Below are positions 10,620 through 19,209 of a DNA stretch of 64,000 nt, piece by piece (the first letter of the stretch is position 1; every line of letters starts with the position of its first letter). The DNA is from Vibrio tapetis subsp. quintayensis (GTDB lineage Bacteria > Pseudomonadota > Gammaproteobacteria > Enterobacterales > Vibrionaceae): assembly GCF_030409945.1 (NCBI RefSeq), contig NZ_JAUFQV010000011.1:186001-250000 (forward strand). Direction: 5' to 3'. The translations under genes and the position numbers were made by a program. The notes under the pieces were generated by a model. It did not search any database. It was not told the origin of the DNA and was given only the letters and a program-made list of their open reading frames with translations.

Positions 10620-12614
10620 ATGAGAAAAGCTCTTGCACTTATCATCCTGATGATCAGCTTATTGCTTATCTCTATATTGGTTCTGTTTGCTAGTCTGCAC
10701 ACTCGATACGCGACACCCGTCGTGAATTTCATTTTTAAGCACGCATCATCGCAAACCATTCGTGCTGACCTGATCGAATATCAATCCCCTTATCATTTTA
10801 CTTTCCATGGTTTAGAGCTTTCGACCAACCCTGAACCTCTCTATATTGAAACGGCACAACTTTGGTTGAATCAAAGCCTTATATCACAAGGAAAACTGGC
10901 GATAGATAGCGTGCTTTTAAGTGGCTTTCAACTCCAACAAGGGATCCCAGAAATCACACCCTCGCCTTATGTTTCCATCGCTCAAGTCGCGGTGGATCAT
11001 TTAGATTATTCCGACGATGCGTTGATCGTTCGCGATCTGAGCTTTCAAATAAAGCAGCCGGAATACGCACCTTCTGCTGATTGGCCTTTACGCGGCGAAA
11101 TTCAATTGTCAGCAGAGCAGATGTATTGGCACAACGAGGCATTTGATCAGGTTCTGCTGGATGCCGATGTATTACCTGACGGAGCGAAAGTCTACGGCTT
11201 ATCGTTTAAATGGAATCAAGCTAACGTTGCGACTCAGGCGGAATGGCTAAACGATCAATGGCACCTCATTAATGCGTCGATTACAGGCTTAAAGTTAGGG
11301 CCTGAACAATGGAAGGAAGTACAATCGAACCAAGTGCTTGAGCACTTTAATACTCCGGTTTTTATTGAGAGACTCGACTTACTTTCAACCACCATAGCCA
11401 GTGATGCACTCTCGTTGACCGCGGCAGATCTCACTCTCGACAACATTCAGTACCCCGTTAACGTTTGGCAGCAAGATGGCCGCCTCTCTGTAAATGCCGA
11501 AAGCATTACACTAGGGGAACAAGCTTTACTTGAACCGACGTTAAGCCTGCGTTTAACCCCTAACAAAATCACCATCGATGACCTTAATATCGGCGTCAAA
11601 CGCGGATATATTCAGCTTCAGGGTTACCTAGATCCAAACGCTATTTCGCTAGAAAACTTGACTATATCGGGCTTGGAATGGCTAGTTAACAACGTTGAAA
11701 ATAGCAGTGGATCCATGCGTGATGATTTAGAATCGCTAGGGTTGAATACGCTCATTGATGAGTTCGATCAACTGCGTCAACCAAGGTCGGTTACCATTGA
11801 ACGATTACGAATTAAACGTAGCCAGTACATTGACTTAGCCAGCACACCGAAGCGTCAGGTGTCTGGATTAAATGTCTCTGGCGATCACCTGATTTTAGTG
11901 AAAAACAGTAAACTTGGCTTATGGAATGGCACCCTAACTCTATCAGCCAATAGTGCCAGCATAGGCGAGCTCATCGCTTCTCAATCTCTTATTGAGGCGC
12001 ACGCTCAAGATGGCGTGAGTTATTTAGACAAACTTGTGGTGCCATTGGAGCACGGTTTAATGCGTGCACAAGGGAAGATTGATTTCACACCATTGAGCCA
12101 GCCTTGGCAGCTTAAGTTTCAAACTGATGGATTCCCACTGCAAACACTTGGCTACTGGCGAGCAATCCCTTTGGGTATGAAAGGTCTGGCGGAAGTGGAA
12201 TTCGATTTGAACGGTTTAGCTGGCGACGAAGCCATGCTCAATTATTCTCTGAGTGGCTTTGCTAATATCAGCCTACGCAATACCAGTATTGAACCTGCAT
12301 TCAACCAAATAATGAAGCCTAACGCGGATCAATTGATCTTGGCATCTCCTATCACGTTTGACGACTTCAGCATCCAAATGCAACGGGGCAAAATCGACTT
12401 AACCCACACCAATATAAAGGGTGACGGCTTTTCAGGAGACTTAGAAGGGAAGCTCGACTTGGTAGCGGATGACATAGGTAAACTGACTCTGTCTTTAGCG
12501 AATCACTGTGGACAAGTACGTGTTGATTTACTGGCAGGACAACAAGAAATCAACAACGTAGATTGTAAAACAGGTGCGATTCAAACCGAAAAAGTCATTA
12601 TTCCGATTGATTGA
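10620..12614 (+). CDS. AsmA family envelope protein
   Basis: A 664-residue protein with one N-terminal membrane anchor (about residues 5-27, LALIILMISLLLISILVLFASL) followed by a long beta-rich periplasmic part. The N-terminal and C-terminal blocks (for example GLSFKWNQ..., ITIDDLNIGVKRGYIQLQGYL and GDGFSGDLEGKLDLVADDIGKL) resemble the AsmA/TamB/YhdP bridge proteins that shape outer-membrane lipid composition. Cysteines near the C-terminus (NHCGQ, NVDCKTG) may form a disulfide. It is a single gene after pckA; its stop directly abuts the left arm of repeat element B. The family assignment is by pattern only and the exact paralogue is not clear. Confidence 0.75.
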   Translation: MRKALALIILMISLLLISILVLFASLHTRYATPVVNFIFKHASSQTIRADLIEYQSPYHFTFHGLELSTNPEPLYIETAQLWLNQSLISQGKLAIDSVLLSGFQLQQGIPEITPSPYVSIAQVAVDHLDYSDDALIVRDLSFQIKQPEYAPSADWPLRGEIQLSAEQMYWHNEAFDQVLLDADVLPDGAKVYGLSFKWNQANVATQAEWLNDQWHLINASITGLKLGPEQWKEVQSNQVLEHFNTPVFIERLDLLSTTIASDALSLTAADLTLDNIQYPVNVWQQDGRLSVNAESITLGEQALLEPTLSLRLTPNKITIDDLNIGVKRGYIQLQGYLDPNAISLENLTISGLEWLVNNVENSSGSMRDDLESLGLNTLIDEFDQLRQPRSVTIERLRIKRSQYIDLASTPKRQVSGLNVSGDHLILVKNSKLGLWNGTLTLSANSASIGELIASQSLIEAHAQDGVSYLDKLVVPLEHGLMRAQGKIDFTPLSQPWQLKFQTDGFPLQTLGYWRAIPLGMKGLAEVEFDLNGLAGDEAMLNYSLSGFANISLRNTSIEPAFNQIMKPNADQLILASPITFDDFSIQMQRGKIDLTHTNIKGDGFSGDLEGKLDLVADDIGKLTLSLANHCGQVRVDLLAGQQEINNVDCKTGAIQTEKVIIPID

Positions 12615-12743
12615 AGGTTCTAAAGGCTAAGTTCTAAAGGCTAGATTACGGACACAAGTGTCTAAGTCCAACAGTAACTTCACGTTTCTTACTTCGCTTT
12701 TAGCACTTCGCTTTTAGTACTTCGCTTTTAGTACTTAGAACTT
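12615..12743. repeat. Inverted heptad-repeat element B, between convergent genes
   Basis: Left arm 12615-12642: two copies of the 14-mer ARGTTCTAAAGGCT starting one base after the upstream stop codon. Right arm 12691-12742: three copies of ACTTCGCTTTTAGY plus ACTTAGAACTT, which on the minus strand read TTCTAAG TACTAAA AGCGAAG TACTAAA AGCGAAG TGCTAAA AGCGAAG. The arms face inward across about 48 bp and end four bases before the stop of the convergent acyltransferase-like gene. No separate U-tract terminator is seen, so the hairpin may also serve as the 3' end for both mRNAs. Confidence 0.88.
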
Positions 12744-12746
12744 CAC

Positions 12747-13652
12747 CTACCCTCGGTAATTCGGCAACAACATATAAGTGCCGACAAATTCTACGGCCGC
12801 TTGCTCACCGCTGAAAATGGTCACACTGATGATCACACGAGCTTTTCGCCCTGTTGCTAATCTATCTAAATCACCACTGATCCCATCTAATGATGTTGCA
12901 GCAATAGGGGCATGCTCTACTGGGTGGCGATAACGTATTTGGCTATCGGCTAAAACAATATCCGCTTCAAGCCCACGTTCTTTCATCAACAACCACGTCA
13001 TGCCCCAACCAGTCAGTGTCGCCAGAGTAAACGCAGATCCGGCAAACATGGTGTTATGAGGGTTTAAATTAGGATTAAGCTGCGCTGCACATTCAAAACG
13101 ATAACCTGTGTATTGGTTTATCTTGATGCCCATTTTGTCACTAATTGGTATTTGTTGCTCCCAACGCTGCTGCAGGTCGGCGCACCACTCTGGGCGTCGC
13201 AATACGTTGGCTAATGGGTCTAACGACTTGATCATCTGCTGATGACGAAGTGGGCCTCTTTCATCGCTGAGTTCACCCTGACTTTCAAAGCCGTTTTTCT
13301 CGTAAAACCTGATCGCATCTTCACGCGCATTGATCACCAATCGCTTTACGCCCTCTTGACGAGCAAACGACTCCAGCGCCACCAGCACTAAAGAACCAAC
13401 GCCTTTATTTCTTCGGTTTGGTTTTACCGCCATATAACGAATTTGACCTTCATTATCTGGCGTAATGTACAAACGCCCCACCGCCATCGGACGACCTTTG
13501 CCATCGACAATCATACGGTGGTGACTCATTTCGTCGTATTCATCACGTTCAGAACCAATAGGCATACGCCAAGGCTCTCGCAGCATCTGCCAACGAAAAT
13601 GGTAATACTTATTCTGTTGATTCGCCGTTTTTGGCGTGATCAGTTTAAACAT
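12747..13652 (-). CDS. fabY: FabY/YiiD-like fusion: GNAT acetyltransferase + hotdog thioesterase domain
   Basis: A 301-residue two-domain protein. The N-terminal half is a GNAT fold (about 40-140; acetyl-CoA loop VKPNRRNKGVGSLVLVAL). The C-terminal half (about 155-300) is a hotdog thioesterase-like domain (NPHNTMFAGSAFTLATLTGWGM, VEFVGTYMLL). This architecture matches E. coli YiiD, also called FabY or MadA, reported to support initiation of fatty acid synthesis through malonyl-ACP decarboxylation. As in E. coli it neighbours dtd. AAAGGATTTCC precedes the ATG, and repeat element C begins 25 bases upstream of the start, so its promoter or the read-through from dtd must cross that element. Confidence 0.85.
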   Translation of the reverse strand: MFKLITPKTANQQNKYYHFRWQMLREPWRMPIGSERDEYDEMSHHRMIVDGKGRPMAVGRLYITPDNEGQIRYMAVKPNRRNKGVGSLVLVALESFARQEGVKRLVINAREDAIRFYEKNGFESQGELSDERGPLRHQQMIKSLDPLANVLRRPEWCADLQQRWEQQIPISDKMGIKINQYTGYRFECAAQLNPNLNPHNTMFAGSAFTLATLTGWGMTWLLMKERGLEADIVLADSQIRYRHPVEHAPIAATSLDGISGDLDRLATGRKARVIISVTIFSGEQAAVEFVGTYMLLPNYRG

Positions 13653-13676
13653 GGAAATCCTTTTAGTGGTGAAATA

Positions 13677-13861
13677 CTAAAAGCGAAGCTCTAAAAGCGA
13701 AGCTCTAAAAGCGAAGCTCTAAAAGCGAAGCTCTAAAAGCGAAGCTCTAAAAGCGAAGCTCTAAAAGCGAAGCTCTAAAAGCGAAGTGTGATGCGCGGAA
13801 ATAAAAAGCGAAAATAAAGTTTCAAAAACTTCGCTTTTAGTACTTCGCACCTAGCACTTCC
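13677..13861. repeat. Inverted heptad-repeat element C (eight 14-bp copies), between dtd and fabY
   Basis: Left arm 13677-13788: eight tandem copies of CTAAAAGCGAAGCT (the last ends TG), that is sixteen heptads. The core is A-rich and about 40 bp. The right arm, 13830-13861, reads on the minus strand AGTGCTAGG TGCGAAG TACTAAA AGCGAAG and ends against the dtd stop codon at 13862. The near-perfect identity of the eight copies suggests recent expansion by slippage or unequal recombination. Both flanking genes are on the minus strand. Confidence 0.92.
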
Positions 13862-14296
13862 TCACACCTGCAACCAAAACGTTACTGGGCCATCATTCAC
13901 TAGCGATACTTTCATATCCGCACCGAAACGGCCTCGTTGCGTGTTAATCGTCTCTGCGCATTTATCGGCAAAAAAATCGTACCAATGTTCGGCATCGGTT
14001 GGGTTAGCGCCTTTAGAAAACCCTGGGCGTGTGCCCTTTTTTGTGTCTGCGGGTAATGTAAATTGAGACACCACCAAAACACTGCCGTTCACTTGTTGAA
14101 CATTTAAGTTCATTTTTCCGGCATCATCTTCGAATATACGATAAGTCAGAACTCGCTCTAATAAGCGCTTTGCTTTGGCTTCATCGTCTTCTTTTTCTAC
14201 CCCAAGCAACACCAATAAACCTTGGTCAATTTCTCCGGTAATTTCACCGTCTACTTTGACCGATGCTTCACTTACTCGCTGTATCAGTGCTATCAC
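13862..14296 (-). CDS. dtd: D-aminoacyl-tRNA deacylase
   Basis: Hydrolyses D-aminoacyl-tRNA, chiefly D-Tyr-tRNA, and so protects translation. It has 144 residues, exactly the family size. The conserved motifs are visible: SQFTLPADT (catalytic SQxTL) near residue 78 and the cis-Gly-Pro-type [10 protein letters not shown] at the C-terminus. The gene overlaps the 3' end of yihY by 29 bases on the same strand, so translation is probably coupled. Its stop codon lies at the boundary of repeat element C. Confidence 0.97.
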   Translation of the reverse strand: MIALIQRVSEASVKVDGEITGEIDQGLLVLLGVEKEDDEAKAKRLLERVLTYRIFEDDAGKMNLNVQQVNGSVLVVSQFTLPADTKKGTRPGFSKGANPTDAEHWYDFFADKCAETINTQRGRFGADMKVSLVNDGPVTFWLQV

Positions 14297-15263
14297 TTTT
14301 TGTTCCTTGCTGTTCCATTATAGATGCGGATTCCAACTCGAGAGGTTGGCTCGATACATCCATTGCTTCGTTTTGATTTTGTTCAGAATACCACAGCTTC
14401 TGCTCACCAAGGCTCGCGGTAACTTCAGCCCCTAATAAGACAATCAACCAGCACATGTATACCCAAACAAATAAAATAGGGATAGCGGCAAGAGCGCCAT
14501 AAATAAGCTGATATGAGGGAAAATGTGTGATGTAAAGAGCGAACCCTTTTTTACTCAACTCAAATAAGACAGCTGCAACCAACGCACCAATCACCGCATC
14601 ACGTAACGCAACCTTGGTATTTGGAACCAACAAGTAAAGGCCAACAAAAGCAAAGAAAGATAGGATAAACGGCAACCAACGCAAGAAATAGGTGTAAACC
14701 GTCGAAATGGCTTCGCTATCTAAAAAATTAAGTGACGTAATGTAAGAGGTTGCAGCAATACTTGCTCCCACCATGATTGGCCCTAGAGTCAGCACCATCC
14801 AATACATTGAAAACGAATACACGCTGCGGCGTTTGTCTTTTACTCGCCAAATAAAATTCAAGCTCTTATCAATATTAGAAATCAACATCAGCGCAGCTAC
14901 AAACAAGAAAGCACCGCCTACTGCGGTCATTTTACCGGTATTCGCTACAAAGTCGGTCAATGCGGATTTCACGGCAATGCCCGCCGCAGGAACAAAATGC
15001 GTGATAACGAAATCTTGCAATACGTCTCCAACGTCAGCAAACAGCGGAAAAGAAGACAGCACCGACAACAATACGGTTAACAACGGGACGAGCGATAGCA
15101 GCGTAATATACGCCATATAACCTGCACTCACGGTTAAACGATCGTGAGAAACTCGGTTCACCAAATATTTGGCAAAGTTTTGAGACTGAATAACCATCTT
15201 GTTTAGCGTCAACTTGTATCTCCCTGCCAAGTCGTTCATAGTTTTGAATATTGACGCGCCCAA
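14268..15263 (-). CDS. yihY: YihY/BrkB family inner-membrane protein
   Basis: A 331-residue polytopic membrane protein of the UPF0761 (YihY, formerly called RNase BN) family. Six membrane segments are visible, with family motifs [33 protein letters not shown] and [20 protein letters not shown] hydrophilic tail of about 45 residues follows the last helix. Its biochemical function is not established; the older RNase BN assignment was withdrawn for E. coli. It overlaps dtd and is divergent from the DUF2959 lipoprotein with only 40 bases between, so both promoters are compressed. Confidence 0.92.
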   Translation of the reverse strand: MGASIFKTMNDLAGRYKLTLNKMVIQSQNFAKYLVNRVSHDRLTVSAGYMAYITLLSLVPLLTVLLSVLSSFPLFADVGDVLQDFVITHFVPAAGIAVKSALTDFVANTGKMTAVGGAFLFVAALMLISNIDKSLNFIWRVKDKRRSVYSFSMYWMVLTLGPIMVGASIAATSYITSLNFLDSEAISTVYTYFLRWLPFILSFFAFVGLYLLVPNTKVALRDAVIGALVAAVLFELSKKGFALYITHFPSYQLIYGALAAIPILFVWVYMCWLIVLLGAEVTASLGEQKLWYSEQNQNEAMDVSSQPLELESASIMEQQGTKSDSTDTASK

Positions 15264-15303
15264 TAGGACGCGGACTTACATTCTATACGAAAAGGAAATT
15301 CGA

Positions 15304-15939
15304 ATGCGTTATTTGTTGCCATTATGCATTGCACTATTTGGCCTAACTGGCTGCCAATCCACTTATTATTCAGCAATGGAAACCGTGGGCGTGCATAAAC
15401 GAGACATCATGGTAGACCGCGTCGAAGACGCCAAAAAATCCCAACAAGATGCGCAAGAGGAGTTTTCTAGTGCGCTTGAAGCCTTGTCCAGTCTAACCAA
15501 TTTTGATGGTGGCGACTTAGAAGGTATGTACAACAAAATCGATGACAAATACCAAGACAGCGAGAAAGCTGCTGAAGAAGTTGCCAGCCGTATCAGCGCC
15601 ATTGAAGATGTATCCGAAGCTCTATTTGATGAATGGCAGGACGAGCTAGAACTGTACACCAGCAGCAAACTTCGCCGCGATAGTGAAGCCAAATTAAAGC
15701 AAACTAAAGCATCTTATAACGACATGTTACGAGCGATGAAACGCGCGGAAAACAAGATGACTCCCGTATTAAATACGCTACGCGACAATACCTTGTATTT
15801 AAAACACAACTTGAATGCCAACGCGATTGGTTCACTGCAAGGTGAGTTCATGAGCTTAGAAAAAGACATCAGTGTTGCGATTAAAGAAATGAAAGCCGCA
15901 ATTGCTGAGTCTGATAAGTTTTTGGCAAAGTTGAAGTAA
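15304..15939 (+). CDS. DUF2959 family lipoprotein
   Basis: A predicted 211-residue lipoprotein. I placed the start at ATG 15304 rather than at the upstream frame opening (15199), because the protein then begins with a short signal MRYLLPLCIALFGLTGC carrying a lipobox LTGC, and AAAGGAAA lies just upstream. The mature part is highly charged and helical (coiled-coil-like, rich in K, E, D, A and S) and matches the DUF2959 family common in Vibrio and Shewanella. Its role is unknown. The repeat stub G starts eight bases after the stop. Confidence 0.85.
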   Translation: MRYLLPLCIALFGLTGCQSTYYSAMETVGVHKRDIMVDRVEDAKKSQQDAQEEFSSALEALSSLTNFDGGDLEGMYNKIDDKYQDSEKAAEEVASRISAIEDVSEALFDEWQDELELYTSSKLRRDSEAKLKQTKASYNDMLRAMKRAENKMTPVLNTLRDNTLYLKHNLNANAIGSLQGEFMSLEKDISVAIKEMKAAIAESDKFLAKLK

Positions 15940-15947
15940 GGGAAAAG

Positions 15948-15977
15948 CGGGACGCTGCGCTTAGGCGGAAGGCGGAA
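15948..15977 (+). repeat. Heptad-repeat stub G (two copies) with GGGACGCTGCG boundary motif
   Basis: GGGACGCTGCG (15948-15958) is followed by CTTA and then two GCGGAAR heptads (15964-15977). The 11-mer recurs as its exact reverse complement, CGCAGCGTCCC, at 27914-27924, where it again sits directly outside a heptad array. This may be a minimal or decayed copy of the same repeat type. Confidence 0.7.
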
Positions 15978-16055
15978 ACCTAAATGCTTTAAGTTCAGTT
16001 AGCAGTATGAATTATGTATCCTAATTAGCATGCTTTTTATTATGGATTGCTTCAC

Positions 16056-16589
16056 ATGCTACCTATCATCATCACTGGCGGGCCAGGGGCGGGTAAAACC
16101 ACCCTGGTTAACGCGCTGGGCCACCTAAACTATACAATCTACGCAGAAGGGTCTCGTACCCTAATCGAGCAGCAGAGTGTAATAGAGGGCGGAATTTTGC
16201 CATGGCACAACCTCGGTGGTTTTGCCAAATTGTGCTTGGAATTAATGTCTCGCCAAAAAACGGAAGCCATCGAGGGAAGTGACATCTCGTTTATGGACCG
16301 TGCGATTCCTGATATTTGTGGCTATCTCACCAAAGGTGGTTTACCCGTACCCGAATCCTATCGCCAAGCAAGCCTTGGTTATCACCCACAAGTGTTCTTC
16401 TGCAAGCCATACGCAGACATTTACGTTCAAGACGATATAAGACCCTACCCGTTTGAAGAAGCGTTAGAGATCCACAAAGAGCTCGTTACAAGCTACCAAG
16501 CTTTAGGTTATGAAGTGGTTGAGGTGCCTTGGGGCACGGTAGAGCAACGGGTTGAGTTTGTGGTTGAAGGCGTGAGGCGTGAGGCGTGA
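16056..16589 (+). CDS. Small AAA/P-loop ATPase (AAA_28-like)
   Basis: A 177-residue nucleotide-binding protein with Walker A GGPGAGKTT at the N-terminus, SFMDRAIPDICGYL in the middle, and a kinase-like fold with no other recognised domain. It resembles the AAA_28 ATP/GTP-binding family; the substrate is unknown. Start: the frame extends to a TTG at 16047, but ATG 16056 gives the usual MLPIIITGGPGAGKTT beginning. No clear Shine-Dalgarno is seen. The last seven residues (about GVRREA and the stop) are read from the GTGAGGC heptad array of element D, so the true ancestral C-terminus has been overwritten or trimmed by the repeat. Confidence 0.8.
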   Translation: MLPIIITGGPGAGKTTLVNALGHLNYTIYAEGSRTLIEQQSVIEGGILPWHNLGGFAKLCLELMSRQKTEAIEGSDISFMDRAIPDICGYLTKGGLPVPESYRQASLGYHPQVFFCKPYADIYVQDDIRPYPFEEALEIHKELVTSYQALGYEVVEVPWGTVEQRVEFVVEGVRREA

Positions 16590-16771
16590 GGCGTGAGGCG
16601 TGAGGCGTGAGGCGTGAGGCGTGAGGCGTGAGGCGTGAGGCGTGAGGCGTGAGGCGTGAAATTGTGTTTGTTCGCTTTTGGATGTCAAACTCTCTTTCCA
16701 ATAGCTCGGATCTCAGTGCTTTATCTTTTGATCTCGTCTTTAGCCTTTAGCCCTTCGCCTTAAGCCTGCCT
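16572..16771. repeat. Heptad-repeat element D: twelve perfect GTGAGGC copies plus opposing arm
   Basis: Left arm 16572-16655: twelve perfect tandem copies of GTGAGGC. Right arm 16737-16771: TCTTTAG CCTTTAG CCCTTCG CCTTAAG CCTGCCT, that is purine-rich heptads reading inward on the minus strand. The array contains the stop codon of the upstream ATPase gene (16587-16589). Since seven is not a multiple of three and each unit contains TGA, three units place a stop in every forward frame. Confidence 0.93.
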
Positions 16772-16777
16772 CTTAAC

Positions 16778-16812
16778 AAAAAAAGCCCCGCTATCACTAG
16801 CAGGGCTTTCTA
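16778..16812 (-). terminator. Rho-independent terminator of typA
   Basis: The hairpin AAAGCCC-C-GCTA-TCAC-TAGC-A-GGGCTTT (16782-16809) has an A-run on its left, that is a U-tract for minus-strand transcripts. It lies about 30 bases beyond the typA stop. Confidence 0.88.
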
Positions 16813-16841
16813 ATTTCTACACGGTCTTGCTAACTAAAAAA

Positions 16842-18674
16842 TTAGTCTTTAGCTGGACGTGCTGCGCGCTTACGCTCGTTTTCAGTAAGAAGTTTCTTAC
16901 GAATACGGATGCTTTCAGGCGTTACTTCTACTAGCTCATCTTCGTCGATGAACTCAAGAGCTTGCTCTAGAGTGTGACGGATTGGCGGAGAAAGAACCTG
17001 TGCTTCATCAGTACCAGATGCACGAACGTTAGTTAACTGCTTACCTTTCAAACAGTTTACAGTAAGGTCGTTAGAACGGTTATGAATACCGATTACTTGG
17101 CCTTCGTAAACTTCGTCAGCGTGCTCTGCAAATAGACGACCACGAGCTTGAAGAAAGAACAATGCGTAAGTCAAAGCTTTACCAGTAGCGTTCGAAACAA
17201 GAACACCATTGTTACGTTGACCAATTACGCCGCCTTTGTGAGGACCGTAGTGATCGTACGAGTGGTAAATAAGACCAGAACCAGACGTCATTGTTAGGAA
17301 TTCAGTTTGGAAACCGATAAGACCACGAGAAGGCATCATGAAGTCCATGCGAACACGGCCTTTACCATCTGGTGCCATGTCAGTTAGCTCGCCTTTACGT
17401 AGGCCGATGCTTTCCATGATTGCACCTTGGTGCTCTTCAAGAACATCGATAGTAACCGTCTCAAACGGTTCCATTTTCTGACCATTTTCTTCACGGATGA
17501 TTACTTCTGGACGAGATACTGCTAGCTCGAAACCTTCACGACGCATGTTTTCAATCAGGATAGATAGGTGAAGTTCACCACGGCCTGATACACGGAAACG
17601 ATCTGGGCTTTCTGTTTCTTCAACGCGCAATGCAACGTTGTGAACCAGTTCTTTTTCAAGACGCTCAAGGATGTTACGTGAAGTAACGAACTTACCTTCT
17701 TTACCAGCAAACGGAGAAGTGTTTACTTGGAAAGTCATGGTTACTGTTGGTTCATCAACAGACAATGCTTCCATTGCTTCAACATTGTTTTGGTCACAGA
17801 TAGTGTCTGAAATTTTCAGCTCACCAAGGCCTGTGATTGCAATGATGTCACCCGCATTAGCTTGTTCAACTTCATGGCGGTCAAGGCCAAGGTAACCAAG
17901 AACTGTACCGACTTTACCGTTACGTTTTTTGCCTTCAGCATTGACGATAGTTACTTGTTGGTTTGGTTTAACAGAACCACGAGTAACACGACAAACACCG
18001 ATAACACCTACGTAAGAGCTGTAATCTAGTTGAGAAACTTGCATTTGAAGTGGGCCGTCAAGGTCAACTTGAGGCGCTTCTACTGTATCAACAACCGCTT
18101 GGAACAATGGTTCCATGTCTTCGCCAACAACGCCTTCTTCCATTGTTGCCCAGCCGTTAAGAGCTGAAGCGTAAACAGTAGTGAAGTCTAGTTGCTCATC
18201 AGTAGCACCTAGGTTGTCGAAAAGGTCAAAGATTTGATCCATAACCCAATCAGGACGAGCGCCTGGGCGGTCAATCTTGTTGATTACAACGATTGGCTTA
18301 AGACCGTGTGCGAACGCTTTTTGCGTTACGAAACGCGTTTGTGGCATTGGGCCATCTACTGCGTCAACGATCAAAAGAACAGAATCAACCATCGACATGA
18401 TACGCTCAACTTCACCACCGAAATCGGCGTGTCCTGGGGTATCTACGATGTTAATGCGGTAGTCATTCCAGTTAATTGCGGTGTTTTTCGCAAGAATGGT
18501 AATGCCACGCTCTTTTTCGATATCGTTCGAGTCCATGACGCGCTCTTCAGCTTCACCACGAGACTCAAGCGTACCTGATTGCTGTAGCAATTTGTCAACC
18601 AACGTTGTTTTACCGTGGTCAACGTGCGCGATAATCGCGATATTTCTTAACTTATCAATCTGTGGAGTAGCCAT
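16842..18674 (-). CDS. typA: Ribosome-associated GTPase TypA/BipA
   Basis: Translational GTPase of the EF-G-like family that binds 70S ribosomes under stress and helps 50S assembly. It has 610 residues from the ATG I prefer. G1 is AHVDHGKT, then DTPGHADF (G3) and NKIDRPGA (G4), followed by domains II, III, V and the BipA-specific C-terminal domain. A second ATG six codons upstream (18692) would add MSESKS; neither start has a strong Shine-Dalgarno, and most relatives begin at the inner one. It is divergent from glnA across a 535-base regulatory gap, the same pairing as in E. coli. Confidence 0.97.
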   Translation of the reverse strand: MATPQIDKLRNIAIIAHVDHGKTTLVDKLLQQSGTLESRGEAEERVMDSNDIEKERGITILAKNTAINWNDYRINIVDTPGHADFGGEVERIMSMVDSVLLIVDAVDGPMPQTRFVTQKAFAHGLKPIVVINKIDRPGARPDWVMDQIFDLFDNLGATDEQLDFTTVYASALNGWATMEEGVVGEDMEPLFQAVVDTVEAPQVDLDGPLQMQVSQLDYSSYVGVIGVCRVTRGSVKPNQQVTIVNAEGKKRNGKVGTVLGYLGLDRHEVEQANAGDIIAITGLGELKISDTICDQNNVEAMEALSVDEPTVTMTFQVNTSPFAGKEGKFVTSRNILERLEKELVHNVALRVEETESPDRFRVSGRGELHLSILIENMRREGFELAVSRPEVIIREENGQKMEPFETVTIDVLEEHQGAIMESIGLRKGELTDMAPDGKGRVRMDFMMPSRGLIGFQTEFLTMTSGSGLIYHSYDHYGPHKGGVIGQRNNGVLVSNATGKALTYALFFLQARGRLFAEHADEVYEGQVIGIHNRSNDLTVNCLKGKQLTNVRASGTDEAQVLSPPIRHTLEQALEFIDEDELVEVTPESIRIRKKLLTENERKRAARPAKD

Positions 18675-18987
18675 GGATTTCGATTCACTCATAAAAGTAG
18701 CCGCGTCTTATTAACAATTAATAAGTGCCGCTCACTTGATTTTAAAAACGGCCAATAATGTATCAGATTTTGGCGAAAAACCTAGAAATATGTGATCTAT
18801 TTCCGCTTATTTCTTATTTATAGCTTATAAATCACATAATACCCTGCCCTATAGACCAGCAAAATTAAGCGCGCGAACATTTTATGAAATGGGAGACTGA
18901 ATCCAGAGACAAAAAGGAGATTGACAAAATACAAAATTGATTGCTGAATAACCTTGGCTTGGTTAGGTTTATTACTCACCTTTAAGT
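18675..18987. other. typA-glnA intergenic region, typA-proximal part
   Basis: About 310 bases, AT-rich, with no gene I can support. It must carry the typA promoter (minus strand) and possibly a sigma-70 glnA promoter. An 18-codon ATG frame at about 18882 has no supporting features. The glnA control sites begin at 18988. Confidence 0.4.
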
Positions 18988-19003
18988 TGCACCATCTTGG
19001 TGC
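18988..19003 (+). promoter_or_regulatory. NtrC-binding site upstream of glnA
   Basis: TGCACCATCTTGGTGC matches the NtrC consensus TGCACC-N5-GGTGCA in all but the last base. It is centred about 118 bp upstream of the predicted sigma-54 start site, a typical enhancer position. Confidence 0.88.
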
Positions 19004-19015
19004 CTTTAGGGATCA

Positions 19016-19041
19016 TTTTGGTGCAACCAAACGCACCAAAA
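19016..19041 (+). promoter_or_regulatory. Second NtrC-like palindrome upstream of glnA
   Basis: TTTTGGTGC and GCACCAAAA form a perfect nine-base inverted repeat around an eight-base spacer. The GGTGC/GCACC blocks are NtrC half-site sequences in everted order, about 86 bp upstream of the predicted start site. It is probably a second enhancer element, though the geometry is not the standard one. Confidence 0.65.
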
Positions 19042-19086
19042 TAAACGTTAATTACATAACGAGCTGAATATAAAGGATTATTTTTT

Positions 19087-19103
19087 TTGGCACGATTTTA
19101 GCT
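19087..19103 (+). promoter_or_regulatory. Sigma-54 promoter of glnA
   Basis: TTGGCACGATTTTAGCT has GG (19089-19090) and GC (19101-19102) separated by exactly ten bases, the invariant -24/-12 spacing of RpoN promoters, with the TGGCAC block intact. The predicted start is near 19113, giving a leader of about 97 bases. Confidence 0.9.
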
Positions 19104-19209
19104 TTAGTAGAACAGTCATCGATTAATATCAATTTTTGAAAAGATTAATCAATGCCGGTTTAAACAAAATTGTGCATTATCAAATTCATAACACTGGAGG
19201 TTATCCAAG

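Noticed and set aside
13677..13788. CRISPR array
   Set aside because: The units are directly tandem with no unique spacers and no cas genes are nearby.
16486..16701. Minus-strand frame with repeated LTPHASR peptide
   Set aside because: It is the translation of the GTGAGGC heptad array (seven codons per three units). It has no Shine-Dalgarno and overlaps a real gene, so it is an artefact.
18882..18938. 18-codon ATG frame upstream of glnA
   Set aside because: No Shine-Dalgarno and no similarity to known leader peptides; likely chance.
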